Notes under the pieces: model-generated
Told to the model about the DNA's origin: nothing
Database searches by the model: none
Seen by the model: only the letters and a program-made list of their open reading frames with translations
Made by a program: the position numbers and the translations under genes
Part shown: in pieces, positions 18,511 to 29,440 of the stretch
Layout: every line of letters begins with the position of its first letter
Position numbering within the stretch: the stretch's first letter is position 1
Assembly: GCF_000381025.1 (NCBI RefSeq)
Contig: NZ_KB905821.1
Location: 168,764 to 232,763, forward strand
DNA length: 64,000 nucleotides
DNA from: Streptomyces sulphureus DSM 40104
GTDB taxonomy: Bacteria > Actinomycetota > Actinomycetes > Streptomycetales > Streptomycetaceae
Direction of reading: 5' to 3'

Positions 18511-21500
18511 TCACCGCAGGTGCGCGGCCTTCAGCCGCTCCCACCGCGCGGCGCCCTCCTCGTCCAACCTGCCGCGCAGCTCCGCGAGTTTGAGGAGGTT
18601 GGCCTCGGCACCCGTGGTGAGGGTCTGCGCCTCCGCGGTGTAGTGGTCGTCGACGAGGGCCTCCAACTCCTCGTCGTTCATGACGGGGACGAGGCGCTCG
18701 GCGAGCTTGTTGGTGTTGCGGTAGGAGCCCTGGAGGAGGAAGGGCGGCTCGGTCCGGTCGGCCGGGTCGACGCCTGCCGAGGCGATGTACGCGGAGTTGA
18801 CGGCGAGGACCGTGCGCCGCACCCGGAGCAGGTGGCGCAGAACGGCCCGGACCTGCTCCAACTCCGTTGCGGAGTACGGGTGGACGAGGCGGTCCGGTTC
18901 CGCGGAGCCGTCCCCGGCGGCGAGGCGGACCAGCAGGTCGATGTCGCCGCGGTCGCGGGAGGCGAGCGGCGCGAGGGTGGGGTTGGCCGTGAGCGCGTTC
19001 TCGACGTGGCTGAGCGCGAAGAGCTCCTCGCGCCCGGAGAGGACGTCGCCGAGGTTCCAGACGTCCGCGCGGTTGGCGAGCATGTCGGGGACGCGGAACC
19101 GGCTGCCCGACTCGGTGAACGGGTTCCCCGCCATGCAGACGGCGAAGCGCTTGCCGCGCAGGTCGAAGCTGCGCGGCGTCCCGTCGGCCGCGACGCCGTC
19201 GATGCGGCGCTGCGCGTCGCAGAGCGGAATGAACTTCTGGAGCAGCTCGGGCGAGGTGTGCTGGATGTCGTCGAGGTAGAGGAGGACGTTGCTGCCCATC
19301 TCCAGGGCGAAGTTGATCTTCTCCACCTCGCGACGGGCCGCGCTGTCCGGCGCCGCGGCCGGATCGAGCGAGGTGGTGCGGTGCCCCAACGCGGGTCCGT
19401 CGATGGTCACTTGGACGAGTCCGAGGCGCGCTGCCACGTACTCGACGAGTGTCGTCTTGCCGTAGCCGGGAGGCGAGAGCAGGAGCAGCATGCCCTGGCT
19501 GTCCGTGCGCCGCTCCGCGCCCGCCGCGCCGAGCTGCTTGGCGAGGTTGTCGCCGATGAGCGGCAGGTAGACCTCGTCGATCAGGCGGTTGCGGACGAAG
19601 GTGGGCATCACCCGCGGCTTGTGCGCGTCGAGGTGGAGCCGCCTGCGCTCGGCGGCGAGGAGCGCGTTGCGGCGCCTGGTGTACGCGCGGTGCGCGGGGA
19701 CGCGGTGGGTGCGGAAAGTGCGCGTGCGGTCGAGGAACTCGTCGAGCCGCACGTCGAGTGCGCCGCCGTCGAGCCGCGGGTGGGCGCCGAGCAGCTCGGG
19801 CACGCGCTCGCGGAGCGGCGCCCGGACGTCGCGGTACTCCAACGCGCCGCCGTCGAGGGCGAGTACGGCCGCCTCCGTCAGGTCGCCGGGGATTTCGGCC
19901 CCGGTGGGCGCCTCGCCGCCGCGGGTCTGCGCGTACGAGTGGAGCCAGGCCGAGGCGAGCTGGAGCCGGGCCCGCAGGTCGCCGTCGAGCGCGGCGAGAT
20001 CGGCCCCGAACTCCTTCGCCGCGGCCGAGTCCTCGCCGCCGAGCGCGGTCCTGAACCCGTCGAGCAGCGCCCGCGCGGGGGCGCCTGTGACGAACCCGGG
20101 GCTGCCCGAGGCGAGTTCCTCGAAGAGGTAGCCGCCGAGGTCGCCGTCGGGCAGCTCGCCGAGTTCCGCGGTGAGCGGCCGGAGGAACTCGCCTGCCGCG
20201 CCGTCCAGTTCGGCCGCGAGGTCGGCCGCCGCCGGCACCGGTCCGAACGCGCTGCGGGCCCGCGCCAGCGAGGCGGCACGCGTGGTCCACTCGCGCCGGG
20301 CCGTCTCCTGCGCCCCGTAGCCCCAGAAGAGTTGGGCCGCAGCGCGCACGTCGGGCCGGAACCGCAGCAGCCCCGCGCCCTTGTGCAGGCGGAGCAGGAC
20401 GTCGAGGAGGCGCGCGGCGTCCCGGTCGTGGACGCCCCTGTCGTACCCCTCGTCGTACGCGGCGTCGCTGAACTCCCGAACGGCGGCGAGGAGTCGGTCC
20501 TCTGCCGCGGCTTCGTGCAGTGCGTCGAGGCCACGACCCGCTGCCGCGCGCTCCAGGATCGTCGCGGCGAGGTGCTCGGCGCGGTAGACCTCGGGCGACT
20601 CGGACGCCAGCGGCTGGTCCCAGAACGCCCGCGTCGCCGCGAACTCTTCGTCGTGCACGGGAGCGCGGTAGTCGGTGCCGGTGACGGCGAAGACGAGTGC
20701 GCCGTCCTGCGGGACGAGGGTCAGCTCGACGGGTTGGGAGTTGACGCTGAAGCGGTGGCGGCCGAGGCGTACGGTGCCCTCCGCGTCGTAGAGGTCGGCG
20801 CGGTCCCGCAGCGCCCGTGCCGCCTCCTGCTGCGCGGCCTTCAGCCGGCCTTCCAGCTCGTCGGCGCGCACCTGCTCCCCGAGCTCGCGCAGCTCTGCCG
20901 CCGTAGTGCGCACTTTGGCGACGAGCGGGTCGGAGCCGAAGTAGGCGTGCACCTCGTCGGGGGTCGTGAGCGAGGAGGAGCGGCGCGCGACGGTGGCGAG
21001 CACCCGCTCCGCCGAAGCCGCGAGGCGCTCGGCGTACCGTGCGCGGGCGTCGATGCGGGCCTGCTTGCGTGCGGAGAAGGTTTCGTGGATCTCCTCGCGC
21101 TGGGTCGCGAGCCGCGCCAGGAAGCCGCCCGTACCCCCGTCGGCGTCGAGCGCGCCGAAACGGGACTCCAGGTTCTCCAACTGCACCATGAGGCGCCCGA
21201 GTTGCTCGTCGCACTCCTCGGGCGTCCCGGCGGCGGCGAGCCCTCCCGCGACGGCCTGGCCGAGGAGCGCGAACTCCGCCTCGAACTCCGCGCGTCCCTC
21301 GCTCTCGCGCAACTCGCCCCGCCTGCGCTCCAGTACGGCGCGTGCGCGGTTGACGGCGCCCGTCACCTCCCCGGCGGCGGCGAGCAGCGCGGTGCGCTGC
21401 GTCGCGTCGGAGACCTCGAGACCGCCGACGACGTCGGTGACCGCCGTGAGGCTCTCCGCGTGCCGGTCGATCTCCTCGGCGAGCGGCGCCGTCTCCGCGA

Positions 21501-23427
21501 CGGTCGCGACGGCCGCGGCATGCGACTCCAACTCCCCGATCTCGCGGTGCGTTTCGTCGAAGGCGCCCGGCGCGGCGAGCCGGTCCACTGCCCTGCGGCC
21601 CGTGGCGTCGAGTGCCTCGGCGAGCTCTTCGTCCAGCTCCCCGAGCCGCCCGGTGTCGACGTACCGCAGGTCGCCGAGCGCGGCGACGCGGCCCCTGGCC
21701 CTGCGGAGTGCGGTGAGGAGCGCGACCCAGCCCGCCGCGCCGCCCGGCACCTCGCCGCGCGCCCTGCGGACGAGTGCGGTCGCCTCCCGCGCCGCCTCGT
21801 CGAGCGCGTCCTCGGCCTGCGCCCGCAGTTCCTCGACCCGGCGCACCTCGTCGATCGCCTGCTCCGCCGTGCCGCGCAGGGTGCCGAGCGGTTCGTCGAG
21901 CCGCTCCAGGCCCTCCGTCCCCAACCACGGGTGCTGGTCGGCGAGTCGGGTGCAGGCGGCGGTGACGGCGCGGAAGACGGCGGCGTTCGGCTCCATGCCG
22001 TCGGCGAGGCGCACCACCGCGTACGCGTCGGAGATCCCGCGCACCAGCTCCGCGTTGCCCACCCGTGCGAGCGGCCCGTCCCCGGCGGGCTGCGCCGCGG
22101 CATGCATGGCGCTGGTGTACGGCGTCCGCCATAGTTGGACGGGGTGCACCCGCGTCGGGCCGCTGTCGGCGGAACGGAGCAGGACCAGGGTGCCGTCGGG
22201 GAAGAGCGCGTGCCCGTCGGCGGGGAGCGGCGCCGCGACCTCCTCGCGGATGAGGTTGTACGGCAGCAGCAGGGTGCGGCCTCCGGCGGTGCGGAAGACG
22301 TAGAGGACGTCCTCGCCGTTGGGCGAGCGGACGGTGGCGTGCCAGCCGAGCGCATCGCCCTCGGCCGGTTCGGGCCCGGTGTCGAAGGTGCGCGCGGCCG
22401 AGCCTGCGGGCGCGTTGGCGAGGTAGTAGCCGCCGGCGAAGACGATGCCCTGCTCCTCGGGGAGCAGCCGGCAGCCCGCGCCGATGCCGTCGAGCCGCAC
22501 GACCTCGCCGGTGCGCTCGTTGTGGACCAGGTAGCGGTAGGCGTCCTCGTTGTACGGGCGCACCCGCAGCAGCGTCAGCGGGCCGACGGCGGCGTGCGCG
22601 ATCCGCGCGTCGGCGAGCGACTGGAGCGGCTCGTCGACGGGTTCGCGGTGGAGCCCTTCCGAAACCTCGGTGTCCGCGGTCGACTTGACGGTGAGCGCGC
22701 CCTCCGCGATGCCGACGTGGAGGCGTCCGGCGAGCGAGACGAGCGGGTAGCGTCCCGGCACGTGATCCTCGCGGCCGGCCTCCTGCCACGTGAACTCGTA
22801 CGGCTCGGGGGCGCGCAGCTCGCGCTCGCCCTTGGCGTCGACGTACGCCGGGGTGCCGTCTGGCGAGATCCGCCAGCGCAGCGCGCGTACGTCGCCGTCG
22901 CGGTCGCCGGTGCGGAAGACGGCGAGGAGGAGGGGGCCCGCCGTGTCGAAGCGGGTGAACCGCGCGGAGCGGTAGTAGCGGTGGAGTTCGGCGAAGTCCC
23001 TGCGGAACCGCGCGTCGTCGAGGAGTCCGGGGACAGCGGACTCGGCCGCGGGGGCGAGGCGGCCCGCGTCGAGCGCGAAGAGCGCGAAGACGTCGGCGGG
23101 TTCGGCCTCGCGGTCGGCCGGGGCCGTCGCGTGGTGGCCGAGGAGGAGGGCGCCGCCGACGTGGACGACGTCGCACGCGGCGGTGTCGGCCGCGGTGCGT
23201 AGCTGCTCGGCGCGGAGGAGTTCGAGCCCGGCGGCGCCGAACTCCTTTGTGCGGCGGGCGTTCAACCGCCCTGCACGTGCGGAGAGTTCGGCGGCCGCCT
23301 TGGCGATGCGGTCGCGGAGGACGCCGAAGGTGCCGGCGTCCATGGCTCCGTGTGCCTCGTCGCCCGGAGCCCCGCCCGCGGGCTCGTCCGCTGCGTGCGC
23401 CGGCTCGGGTGCGTGTGCCTCGGTCAT
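18511..23427 (-). CDS. Giant AAA+ ATPase, DUF3686 / 'DNA repair ATPase' family
   Basis: A 1638-residue cytoplasmic protein. The N-terminal half contains a beta-rich region (about 30-450) reminiscent of DUF3686 and then long Ala/Glu/Arg-rich helices (about 500-950) likely to form coiled coils. The AAA+ module is C-terminal: Walker A PPGYGKTTLVEY near residue 1315, Walker B VLLYLDDIQ near 1384, and a sensor-like MAGNPF further on. ATG 23427 is chosen because GGGGAG lies 7 bases upstream; the in-frame ATG at 23442 has its purine run directly abutting. It lies 81 bases after the flotillin gene and is its presumed partner. Database names such as 'DNA repair ATPase' rest on similarity only; no experimental role is known to me. 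Confidence 0.9.
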   Translation of the reverse strand: MTEAHAPEPAHAADEPAGGAPGDEAHGAMDAGTFGVLRDRIAKAAAELSARAGRLNARRTKEFGAAGLELLRAEQLRTAADTAACDVVHVGGALLLGHHATAPADREAEPADVFALFALDAGRLAPAAESAVPGLLDDARFRRDFAELHRYYRSARFTRFDTAGPLLLAVFRTGDRDGDVRALRWRISPDGTPAYVDAKGERELRAPEPYEFTWQEAGREDHVPGRYPLVSLAGRLHVGIAEGALTVKSTADTEVSEGLHREPVDEPLQSLADARIAHAAVGPLTLLRVRPYNEDAYRYLVHNERTGEVVRLDGIGAGCRLLPEEQGIVFAGGYYLANAPAGSAARTFDTGPEPAEGDALGWHATVRSPNGEDVLYVFRTAGGRTLLLPYNLIREEVAAPLPADGHALFPDGTLVLLRSADSGPTRVHPVQLWRTPYTSAMHAAAQPAGDGPLARVGNAELVRGISDAYAVVRLADGMEPNAAVFRAVTAACTRLADQHPWLGTEGLERLDEPLGTLRGTAEQAIDEVRRVEELRAQAEDALDEAAREATALVRRARGEVPGGAAGWVALLTALRRARGRVAALGDLRYVDTGRLGELDEELAEALDATGRRAVDRLAAPGAFDETHREIGELESHAAAVATVAETAPLAEEIDRHAESLTAVTDVVGGLEVSDATQRTALLAAAGEVTGAVNRARAVLERRRGELRESEGRAEFEAEFALLGQAVAGGLAAAGTPEECDEQLGRLMVQLENLESRFGALDADGGTGGFLARLATQREEIHETFSARKQARIDARARYAERLAASAERVLATVARRSSSLTTPDEVHAYFGSDPLVAKVRTTAAELRELGEQVRADELEGRLKAAQQEAARALRDRADLYDAEGTVRLGRHRFSVNSQPVELTLVPQDGALVFAVTGTDYRAPVHDEEFAATRAFWDQPLASESPEVYRAEHLAATILERAAAGRGLDALHEAAAEDRLLAAVREFSDAAYDEGYDRGVHDRDAARLLDVLLRLHKGAGLLRFRPDVRAAAQLFWGYGAQETARREWTTRAASLARARSAFGPVPAAADLAAELDGAAGEFLRPLTAELGELPDGDLGGYLFEELASGSPGFVTGAPARALLDGFRTALGGEDSAAAKEFGADLAALDGDLRARLQLASAWLHSYAQTRGGEAPTGAEIPGDLTEAAVLALDGGALEYRDVRAPLRERVPELLGAHPRLDGGALDVRLDEFLDRTRTFRTHRVPAHRAYTRRRNALLAAERRRLHLDAHKPRVMPTFVRNRLIDEVYLPLIGDNLAKQLGAAGAERRTDSQGMLLLLSPPGYGKTTLVEYVAARLGLVQVTIDGPALGHRTTSLDPAAAPDSAARREVEKINFALEMGSNVLLYLDDIQHTSPELLQKFIPLCDAQRRIDGVAADGTPRSFDLRGKRFAVCMAGNPFTESGSRFRVPDMLANRADVWNLGDVLSGREELFALSHVENALTANPTLAPLASRDRGDIDLLVRLAAGDGSAEPDRLVHPYSATELEQVRAVLRHLLRVRRTVLAVNSAYIASAGVDPADRTEPPFLLQGSYRNTNKLAERLVPVMNDEELEALVDDHYTAEAQTLTTGAEANLLKLAELRGRLDEEGAARWERLKAAHLR

Positions 23428-23508
23428 CGCTCGTCTCCCCATCTCCTCTGCGCCCTCTCTCCTCCGCCCCGGGGCGGATCGGGCCGCCCGCCGGGCGGCC
23501 CGTGCCCG

Positions 23509-25581
23509 TCAGACCGCGGCCTTCGCCCCGTTGACCGCTCCCGTGCCGCCTGCGAGGGCGGAGAGCGGCAGGTCGGCCGCCGGGGTGCCGCTCACCGAGT
23601 CGAGCAGCGCCCGGAGTTGGGAGGTGTGCGGGCCCTCCTCGGCGATGAGCTTGCCGAGCAGTCCGGTGAGGGTGAGGTCGCGTACGCCCTGCGTGCCGAG
23701 GCCGCCGAGGACGGCCCCGAGGTCGCGGGTGAAGGTGGAGTCCTCCTTGTCGAGCCACGGGGCCGCCATCGCCTGCACGGACTCGCTGCGGTCGACGAAG
23801 GCGTCCGCGCTCTTGCCCGCGGAGATCGCCCCGACGAGGCGGTCGAAGAAGACGGACTCGCCGCCCACGATGTCGATCTTGGCGTTCTTGAGCCCCTCGG
23901 AGACCACGGACGCCTGCGCCTCCGCGACCTGCCGGTGGACGTCGATGCCGGCGATCCGCACGTCCTTCTCCGCCTCCAGGCGCAGCCGGTACTCCTCGTG
24001 CTCCCTGCTCGCCTCGTCGAGCGCCGCCATCGCCGACGCCTTCTCGTTGATCCCCTCGGCCTCTGCCCGCATCCGCTGGCGGAGCGCTTCGGCCGCTGCG
24101 AGGCCGCGCTCCTTCTCGGCCGTCGCCTCCGCGAGGCCCATCGCCTTGGCGGCGTCCGCCTCGACCGCGCGGTTGCGCTCCACCGCGTCGGCCATCCGCT
24201 CCTGCACCTCGGCCTCGGCGAGCCCCTCCGCCGCGGACTCGGCGCGCTTGCCCTCGGCGAGCCGGATCGCGGACTGCGCGTCGAGGTCGGCCTGCTTGCG
24301 CCTGGCCTCGGCGAGGGTGAGCTCCTCGGCGGCGCGGTGCTCCGCCGCCTGCTCGGCGGCCTCGGCCGCCTTGATGTCCTTCACGAGGCGCTCCTGGGCC
24401 TCCGCCTCGGCCTGGATGATGAGGGCCTGGCGCTCGCGCTCCGCCTCCTCGACGGTGCGCAGCTTCTTGATCTCCTCCTCCTGCTGCGCGACGGTCTTCT
24501 CCACCGCGATCCGCTCGCGGACGACGTCGGCGATGTCGCGCTTCTCCGCCTCGACCTCCTTGTCGGCCGCGATCTTCCGCAGCTCGGTCTCGCGGTCGCG
24601 GGCGATCACCTCGAGGAGCCTGTCCTTCTCGATCCGCTCGTTCTCGATCGCCACCACGCGCTCCCTGTTGAGCTGCGCGACGGCGACCTCCCGCTCGCGG
24701 TTCTCGTTCTGGATGCCGAGCGTCTCCTCGGTCTTGATGTGCGCCGTCTGTGCACGCATCCGCTCCTCGGCCTGCACCCGGGCGGTCTCGGCCTCCTCCT
24801 TCGCGCGGACGGTCTCGACCTCGCGGCGCTGTTTGATCTCGGCGTCCGCCTGGCGGCGCTCCAACTCCAGCACGGCCTCGCGGGCGTCCACGTTCTGCCG
24901 CGTGATCTCCTTCTCCTCCTGCCGCTGGAACTCGTTGGTGCGCACGTGCTGTTCGGCGGTGAGTTCGGTGATCTTGCGGATGCCCTGGGCGTCGAGGATG
25001 TTGTGCGTGTCGAGCTGCTGGAGCGGAGTCTGCTCCAGGTAGTCGATGGCGGCGTCCTCCAGGCTGTAGCCGTTGAGGTCGGTGCCGATCACGGCGATGA
25101 TGCGGTCCCGGAACTCGTCGCGCTTGGTGTAGAGGTCGGAGAAGTCGAGCTGCTTGCCGACGGTCTTGAGCGCCTCGGAGAACTTCGCGTTGAAGAGTTC
25201 CTGGAGGGTCTCCCGATCACTCGCGCGCTCGGTGCCGATCGCCTGCGCCACCTTCACGACGTCCTCCACCGTCTTGTTGACGCGGACGAAGAACGAGATC
25301 CGGATGTCGGCGCGGATGTTGTCCTTGCAGATGAGGCCCTCACGGCCGGTGCGGTGGATCTCCATCGACTTCACCGAGATGTCCATCATCTCGGCCCGGT
25401 GCAGCACGGGCAGCACCACCTGCCCGGTGAAGGTGACGTCGACCTTCCGCATCTTCGAGACGATCAGCACCTTCCCCTGCGGCACTTTGCGGAAGAGTCG
25501 GCTGATGGCGAAGAAGGCGACGATGAGGAGGAGCAGGCCGACGGCGAGGAGTACACCGAGGCCGAGGGATATGGCGTTCAT
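23509..25581 (-). CDS. Flotillin-family SPFH-domain protein (YqiK-like)
   Basis: A 690-residue membrane scaffold. One N-terminal transmembrane segment (about 6-28) is followed by an SPFH/band-7 domain (about 35-200, with RKVPQGKVLIVSKM and the block NIRADIRISFFVRV). A very long charged coiled coil (about 215-575, repeats rich in Glu, Arg and Ala such as EEAETARVQAEER) and a compact C-terminal domain come next. The size and YqiK-like organisation match the long bacterial flotillins, which organise membrane microdomains and oligomerise on the inner leaflet. ATG 25581 has an AGGGGAAC ribosome site. It is the middle gene of the YqiJ-like, flotillin, AAA ATPase set. Confidence 0.93.
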   Translation of the reverse strand: MNAISLGLGVLLAVGLLLLIVAFFAISRLFRKVPQGKVLIVSKMRKVDVTFTGQVVLPVLHRAEMMDISVKSMEIHRTGREGLICKDNIRADIRISFFVRVNKTVEDVVKVAQAIGTERASDRETLQELFNAKFSEALKTVGKQLDFSDLYTKRDEFRDRIIAVIGTDLNGYSLEDAAIDYLEQTPLQQLDTHNILDAQGIRKITELTAEQHVRTNEFQRQEEKEITRQNVDAREAVLELERRQADAEIKQRREVETVRAKEEAETARVQAEERMRAQTAHIKTEETLGIQNENREREVAVAQLNRERVVAIENERIEKDRLLEVIARDRETELRKIAADKEVEAEKRDIADVVRERIAVEKTVAQQEEEIKKLRTVEEAERERQALIIQAEAEAQERLVKDIKAAEAAEQAAEHRAAEELTLAEARRKQADLDAQSAIRLAEGKRAESAAEGLAEAEVQERMADAVERNRAVEADAAKAMGLAEATAEKERGLAAAEALRQRMRAEAEGINEKASAMAALDEASREHEEYRLRLEAEKDVRIAGIDVHRQVAEAQASVVSEGLKNAKIDIVGGESVFFDRLVGAISAGKSADAFVDRSESVQAMAAPWLDKEDSTFTRDLGAVLGGLGTQGVRDLTLTGLLGKLIAEEGPHTSQLRALLDSVSGTPAADLPLSALAGGTGAVNGAKAAV

Positions 25582-25755
25582 GCAGATCAGTTCCCCTGTG
25601 GATTCCGGGGACGGGTTCGCCGTCCCCCTGCGTTTCCGGGTGCGGTTCTCGGCCCGGGTGGGGGCGCCGGGTCGGTGGGCTGCGGACTGCCGCCCGCCGC
25701 GTCTGGGCCGGTCGCGTCACGTCGGCGCGGCGGCGCGCGGCGCGAACGGCCCTGG

Positions 25756-26391
25756 TCAGCGGGGCGGTTGGTACGGGTCGAGCGCGCCGTCGTACGGCGT
25801 GACGCGGAAGAAGGAGCCCTCCGCGTCGTAGTCGAAGATCAAGGCCGTGCTGCCCGCGCGGAGTGCGGCATCCGGCTCGGTGCAGCGGACCTGCACGAGC
25901 GCCGTCGACGCGTCGGCCGCCACGACCTCGGCCTGCCCGAAGGAGGCGTCGACGCGGCCGGTGCGCACCGTGCACACCCGGCCGACGAAGTCCTGGTGGC
26001 TCACGAGGCGTTCGGTGCGGAAGAAGGGACGCAGCACCCGGCAGCAACCCCGCGTGACGATCCACGCCACGAGGAGCGCGCCGAGGAGCACCAGCGCCGA
26101 CCAGGGAAGACCGGATGGCGCATACACCGAACCCGCGAGCGACACGAACCAGGCAACAACGGTGAGCAGCGAGAGCACGACGACGAGCGGCACGCCGCCC
26201 AACCCGAGCCCGGCAAGGCCCCCTTGGGAGCCCGTGGCCGAGGAGCCGGAGTCGATGCCCCCACCCCCGTCGGGGGCATCGACCCCGGCCAGGCCCACCA
26301 GGACGAGCAGCCAGTAGGCCACGACCACAACCAGCGGAAAACCGAACAGGACGGTCGGAAACGCCAACCCGATCGAGATGAAGTCTCCCAA
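25756..26391 (-). CDS. YqiJ/NfeD-like OB-fold membrane protein
   Basis: A 211-residue partner protein of flotillins. Three hydrophobic segments (about 5-35, 72-98 and 100-120) are followed by a soluble beta-rich domain (about 130-205; RTERLVSHQDFVGRVCTVRT and ALIFDYDAEGSFFRV) that looks like an OB fold. In NfeD/YqiJ proteins this domain contacts the flotillin. A TTG start at 26391 is preferred because GGGGGAGAGG sits at the right distance and the first helix follows at once; an ATG at 26457 would add 22 unrelated residues. It is first in the operon, 174 bases before the flotillin gene. Confidence 0.82.
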   Translation of the reverse strand: MGDFISIGLAFPTVLFGFPLVVVVAYWLLVLVGLAGVDAPDGGGGIDSGSSATGSQGGLAGLGLGGVPLVVVLSLLTVVAWFVSLAGSVYAPSGLPWSALVLLGALLVAWIVTRGCCRVLRPFFRTERLVSHQDFVGRVCTVRTGRVDASFGQAEVVAADASTALVQVRCTEPDAALRAGSTALIFDYDAEGSFFRVTPYDGALDPYQPPR

Positions 26392-26640
26392 CGCCCTCTC
26401 CCCCGTCCCCGGTTGCGGTGTGCATCCATTGTGGCGCGGAGCGTCGCCTTCGCACATTGCCAGATCCCGGCAATCTTTATGGCTTTTTTACGTCCGGCTC
26501 CGCGCGAAACACCGCTGTAACACGGGGGACATCCTGCCGACGGAGCGTCACCGAGCGACCTTCCGCGTGTCACAGTCCTGTGCCGTTGGCGCGGTCGGCT
26601 CAACCCCCATGCGACGCACGGTAGTTCGTACGGGGGCGCC

Positions 26641-27747
26641 TCACAGCTCCGTGTCGGGCCAGCCGAGGAGCCGCGCGCCCATGGCCGCGGTCTCCAGCGT
26701 GTAGCGGTGGAGCGAGTTCGAAGGGTCGTACCCCGTAAGGGACTTGATGCGCTCCAGGCGGTACGAGAGCGTCCGCACGCTCACCCCCAGCCGCCGCGCC
26801 GCCGCCGCGTTGACGTACCCGGCGGCCGAGCACTCCAGCACAGTCCCCAGCAGCGGCTCCGCTCCCCCGCGCGCCTGGGTGAGCGGGCCGAGGACGGTGC
26901 GTACGAGGTCGGCGATGGCGGCCCTGTCCCGCAACAGAACGGGGAAAACGAGGAGTTCGGCCGCGCTCAGCCGCACCTGCTCCAGCACGAGGTGCTCCGC
27001 GAGGTCCAGCGCCCCCACCGCCTCTTCGTAGCTGCGCACCACCCCGCTGGCGCCGACGTGCTCCCGCCCGATCGCCACCCGCCGCGCCGCCCGGTACCGG
27101 GGGCCCGGCCGCTCCGCCAGCTCCGCGAACGCCTCCAGGACCGCCGCGTTGCTGGAGCCGACGACGCAGACGAGCCGCCCGTCCTTGGTGGTGAGGAGCA
27201 CGTCCCGCTCCTCGAAGCGCCCGAAGAGCTCCCGCTCGATCCGGCGCACCACCGGGTTGGCGTCCTCGTACTTCTCGACGCCCTCGACGACGGCGACCGC
27301 GTGCCGGTCCGCGAGGTGGAGTCCGAACCGCTGAGCGCGCTCGGCGAGCTTGCCGAGGTTGCTGCGCCCGTGGAGCAGGTCGTCGACGAACTCCCGCCGC
27401 GCCGCCTCCTCTTGGCGCACGGCCATCCGCTGCGCCCGCTCGTGCCCCTCGCCCACGGCCGACACCGCGGCCTCGACGGCGCCGAGCACCGCGTCCCCCA
27501 TGCGTCCGCGCTCGCTCGCGCCCGCCACCCTGGCGACGCCGGGGAGCGTCCCCCAGATCCTGCGGGTCTCCGCGAGGTAGAGGCCGACGAGCTGCCGCAT
27601 GCTGTGCCCCTCCTCGGCGGCGCGCTCGCCGAGGTCGCGGAAGGAGTCGAGTTCGGGACGGTGCAACAGCCGCCCCGTGTCGCTCACCTCAGCGAGGACG
27701 TCCGCGTACGTCCCGAGGTACTCCTCGGATATCGCGCCGCGCTTCAC
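26641..27747 (-). CDS. PucR/CdaR-family transcriptional regulator
   Basis: A 368-residue regulator. An N-terminal helical sensing region (about 1-110) and a degenerate GGDEF-like middle part (about 120-270) precede the C-terminal PucR helix-turn-helix, RLGVSVRTLSYRLERI, followed by LTGYDP. Proteins of this type respond to small metabolites such as purine-breakdown intermediates or sugar acids and usually activate. It lies upstream of and on the same strand as the flotillin module, 249 bases from the YqiJ-like start, so it could control that module, but separate promoters are as likely. The target is unknown. Confidence 0.88.
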   Translation of the reverse strand: MKRGAISEEYLGTYADVLAEVSDTGRLLHRPELDSFRDLGERAAEEGHSMRQLVGLYLAETRRIWGTLPGVARVAGASERGRMGDAVLGAVEAAVSAVGEGHERAQRMAVRQEEAARREFVDDLLHGRSNLGKLAERAQRFGLHLADRHAVAVVEGVEKYEDANPVVRRIERELFGRFEERDVLLTTKDGRLVCVVGSSNAAVLEAFAELAERPGPRYRAARRVAIGREHVGASGVVRSYEEAVGALDLAEHLVLEQVRLSAAELLVFPVLLRDRAAIADLVRTVLGPLTQARGGAEPLLGTVLECSAAGYVNAAAARRLGVSVRTLSYRLERIKSLTGYDPSNSLHRYTLETAAMGARLLGWPDTEL

Positions 27748-27890
27748 CTCTCCACCGACCTCGCTCCCTGCCCCCGCTCCGGCGCCGACGCCGGGTCCGA
27801 CCCCGGCAGCATAGGCCCCCGCGCCGCCCCGCGGGACCGCTCCGGAAACCGCGCCCGATCCCGTAGTCGCCGGTCAGCGCGGTGACCTCA

Positions 27891-27921
27891 TTGCGGGAGG
27901 CTGCACGCGTGTGGTTACGGT
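27891..27921 (+). promoter_or_regulatory. Probable nhaA promoter
   Basis: TTGCGG (27891-27896) and TACGGT (27916-27921) are separated by 19 bases (18 if TTACGG is taken as the -10). Transcription would start near 27928 and leave a leader of roughly 90 bases. Confidence 0.4.
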
Positions 27922-27927
27922 GGAGGT

Positions 27928-28016
27928 GTCCGTGCCTGCTGAGCACGACTAGGTGTGCCGGGAAGACTGGTCGGCGGTGAAGCGCCCCCTGTCCAGCACC
28001 ACCCCGGAGCCAGCAG
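27928..28016 (+). promoter_or_regulatory. Possible structured leader RNA of nhaA
   Basis: Two stem candidates lie close together: CGTGC (27931-27935) with GCACG (27943-27947) around a seven-base loop, and GCCG (27957-27960) with CGGC (27972-27975) around GGAAGACTGGT. The compact order hairpin, ACTAGGTGT, hairpin, GGTGAAGCGCC looks more like a folded cis-element than an ordinary leader. Ion-responsive leaders are known for other nhaA genes, but I could not match this one to a named class. Confidence 0.35.
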
Positions 28017-29428
<1,412 letters not shown>

Positions 29429-29432
<4 letters not shown>

Positions 29433-29440
29433 CGCGTCAG
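29429..29440. other. 12-bp palindrome holding the stop codons of nhaA and the FUSC gene
   Basis: CTGACGCGTCAG is a perfect palindrome. Its two TGA triplets are the stops of the two convergent genes. GGCACC (29416-29421) and GGTGCC (29440-29445) could extend it into a larger hairpin and give weak bidirectional termination. Confidence 0.6.

Noticed and set aside
18077..23758. Open frames of 1893 aa (minus) and 1231 aa (plus, from 18439) across the AAA ATPase gene
   Set aside because: They are Arg/Pro/Gly-rich shadows of the 1638-residue gene, an effect of very high third-position GC; no domain is visible in them.
27900..28000. Cobalamin-type riboswitch suggested by GCCGGGAAG in the nhaA leader
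   Set aside because: The B12-box and the rest of the conserved core are missing, and the downstream gene is unrelated to cobalamin.
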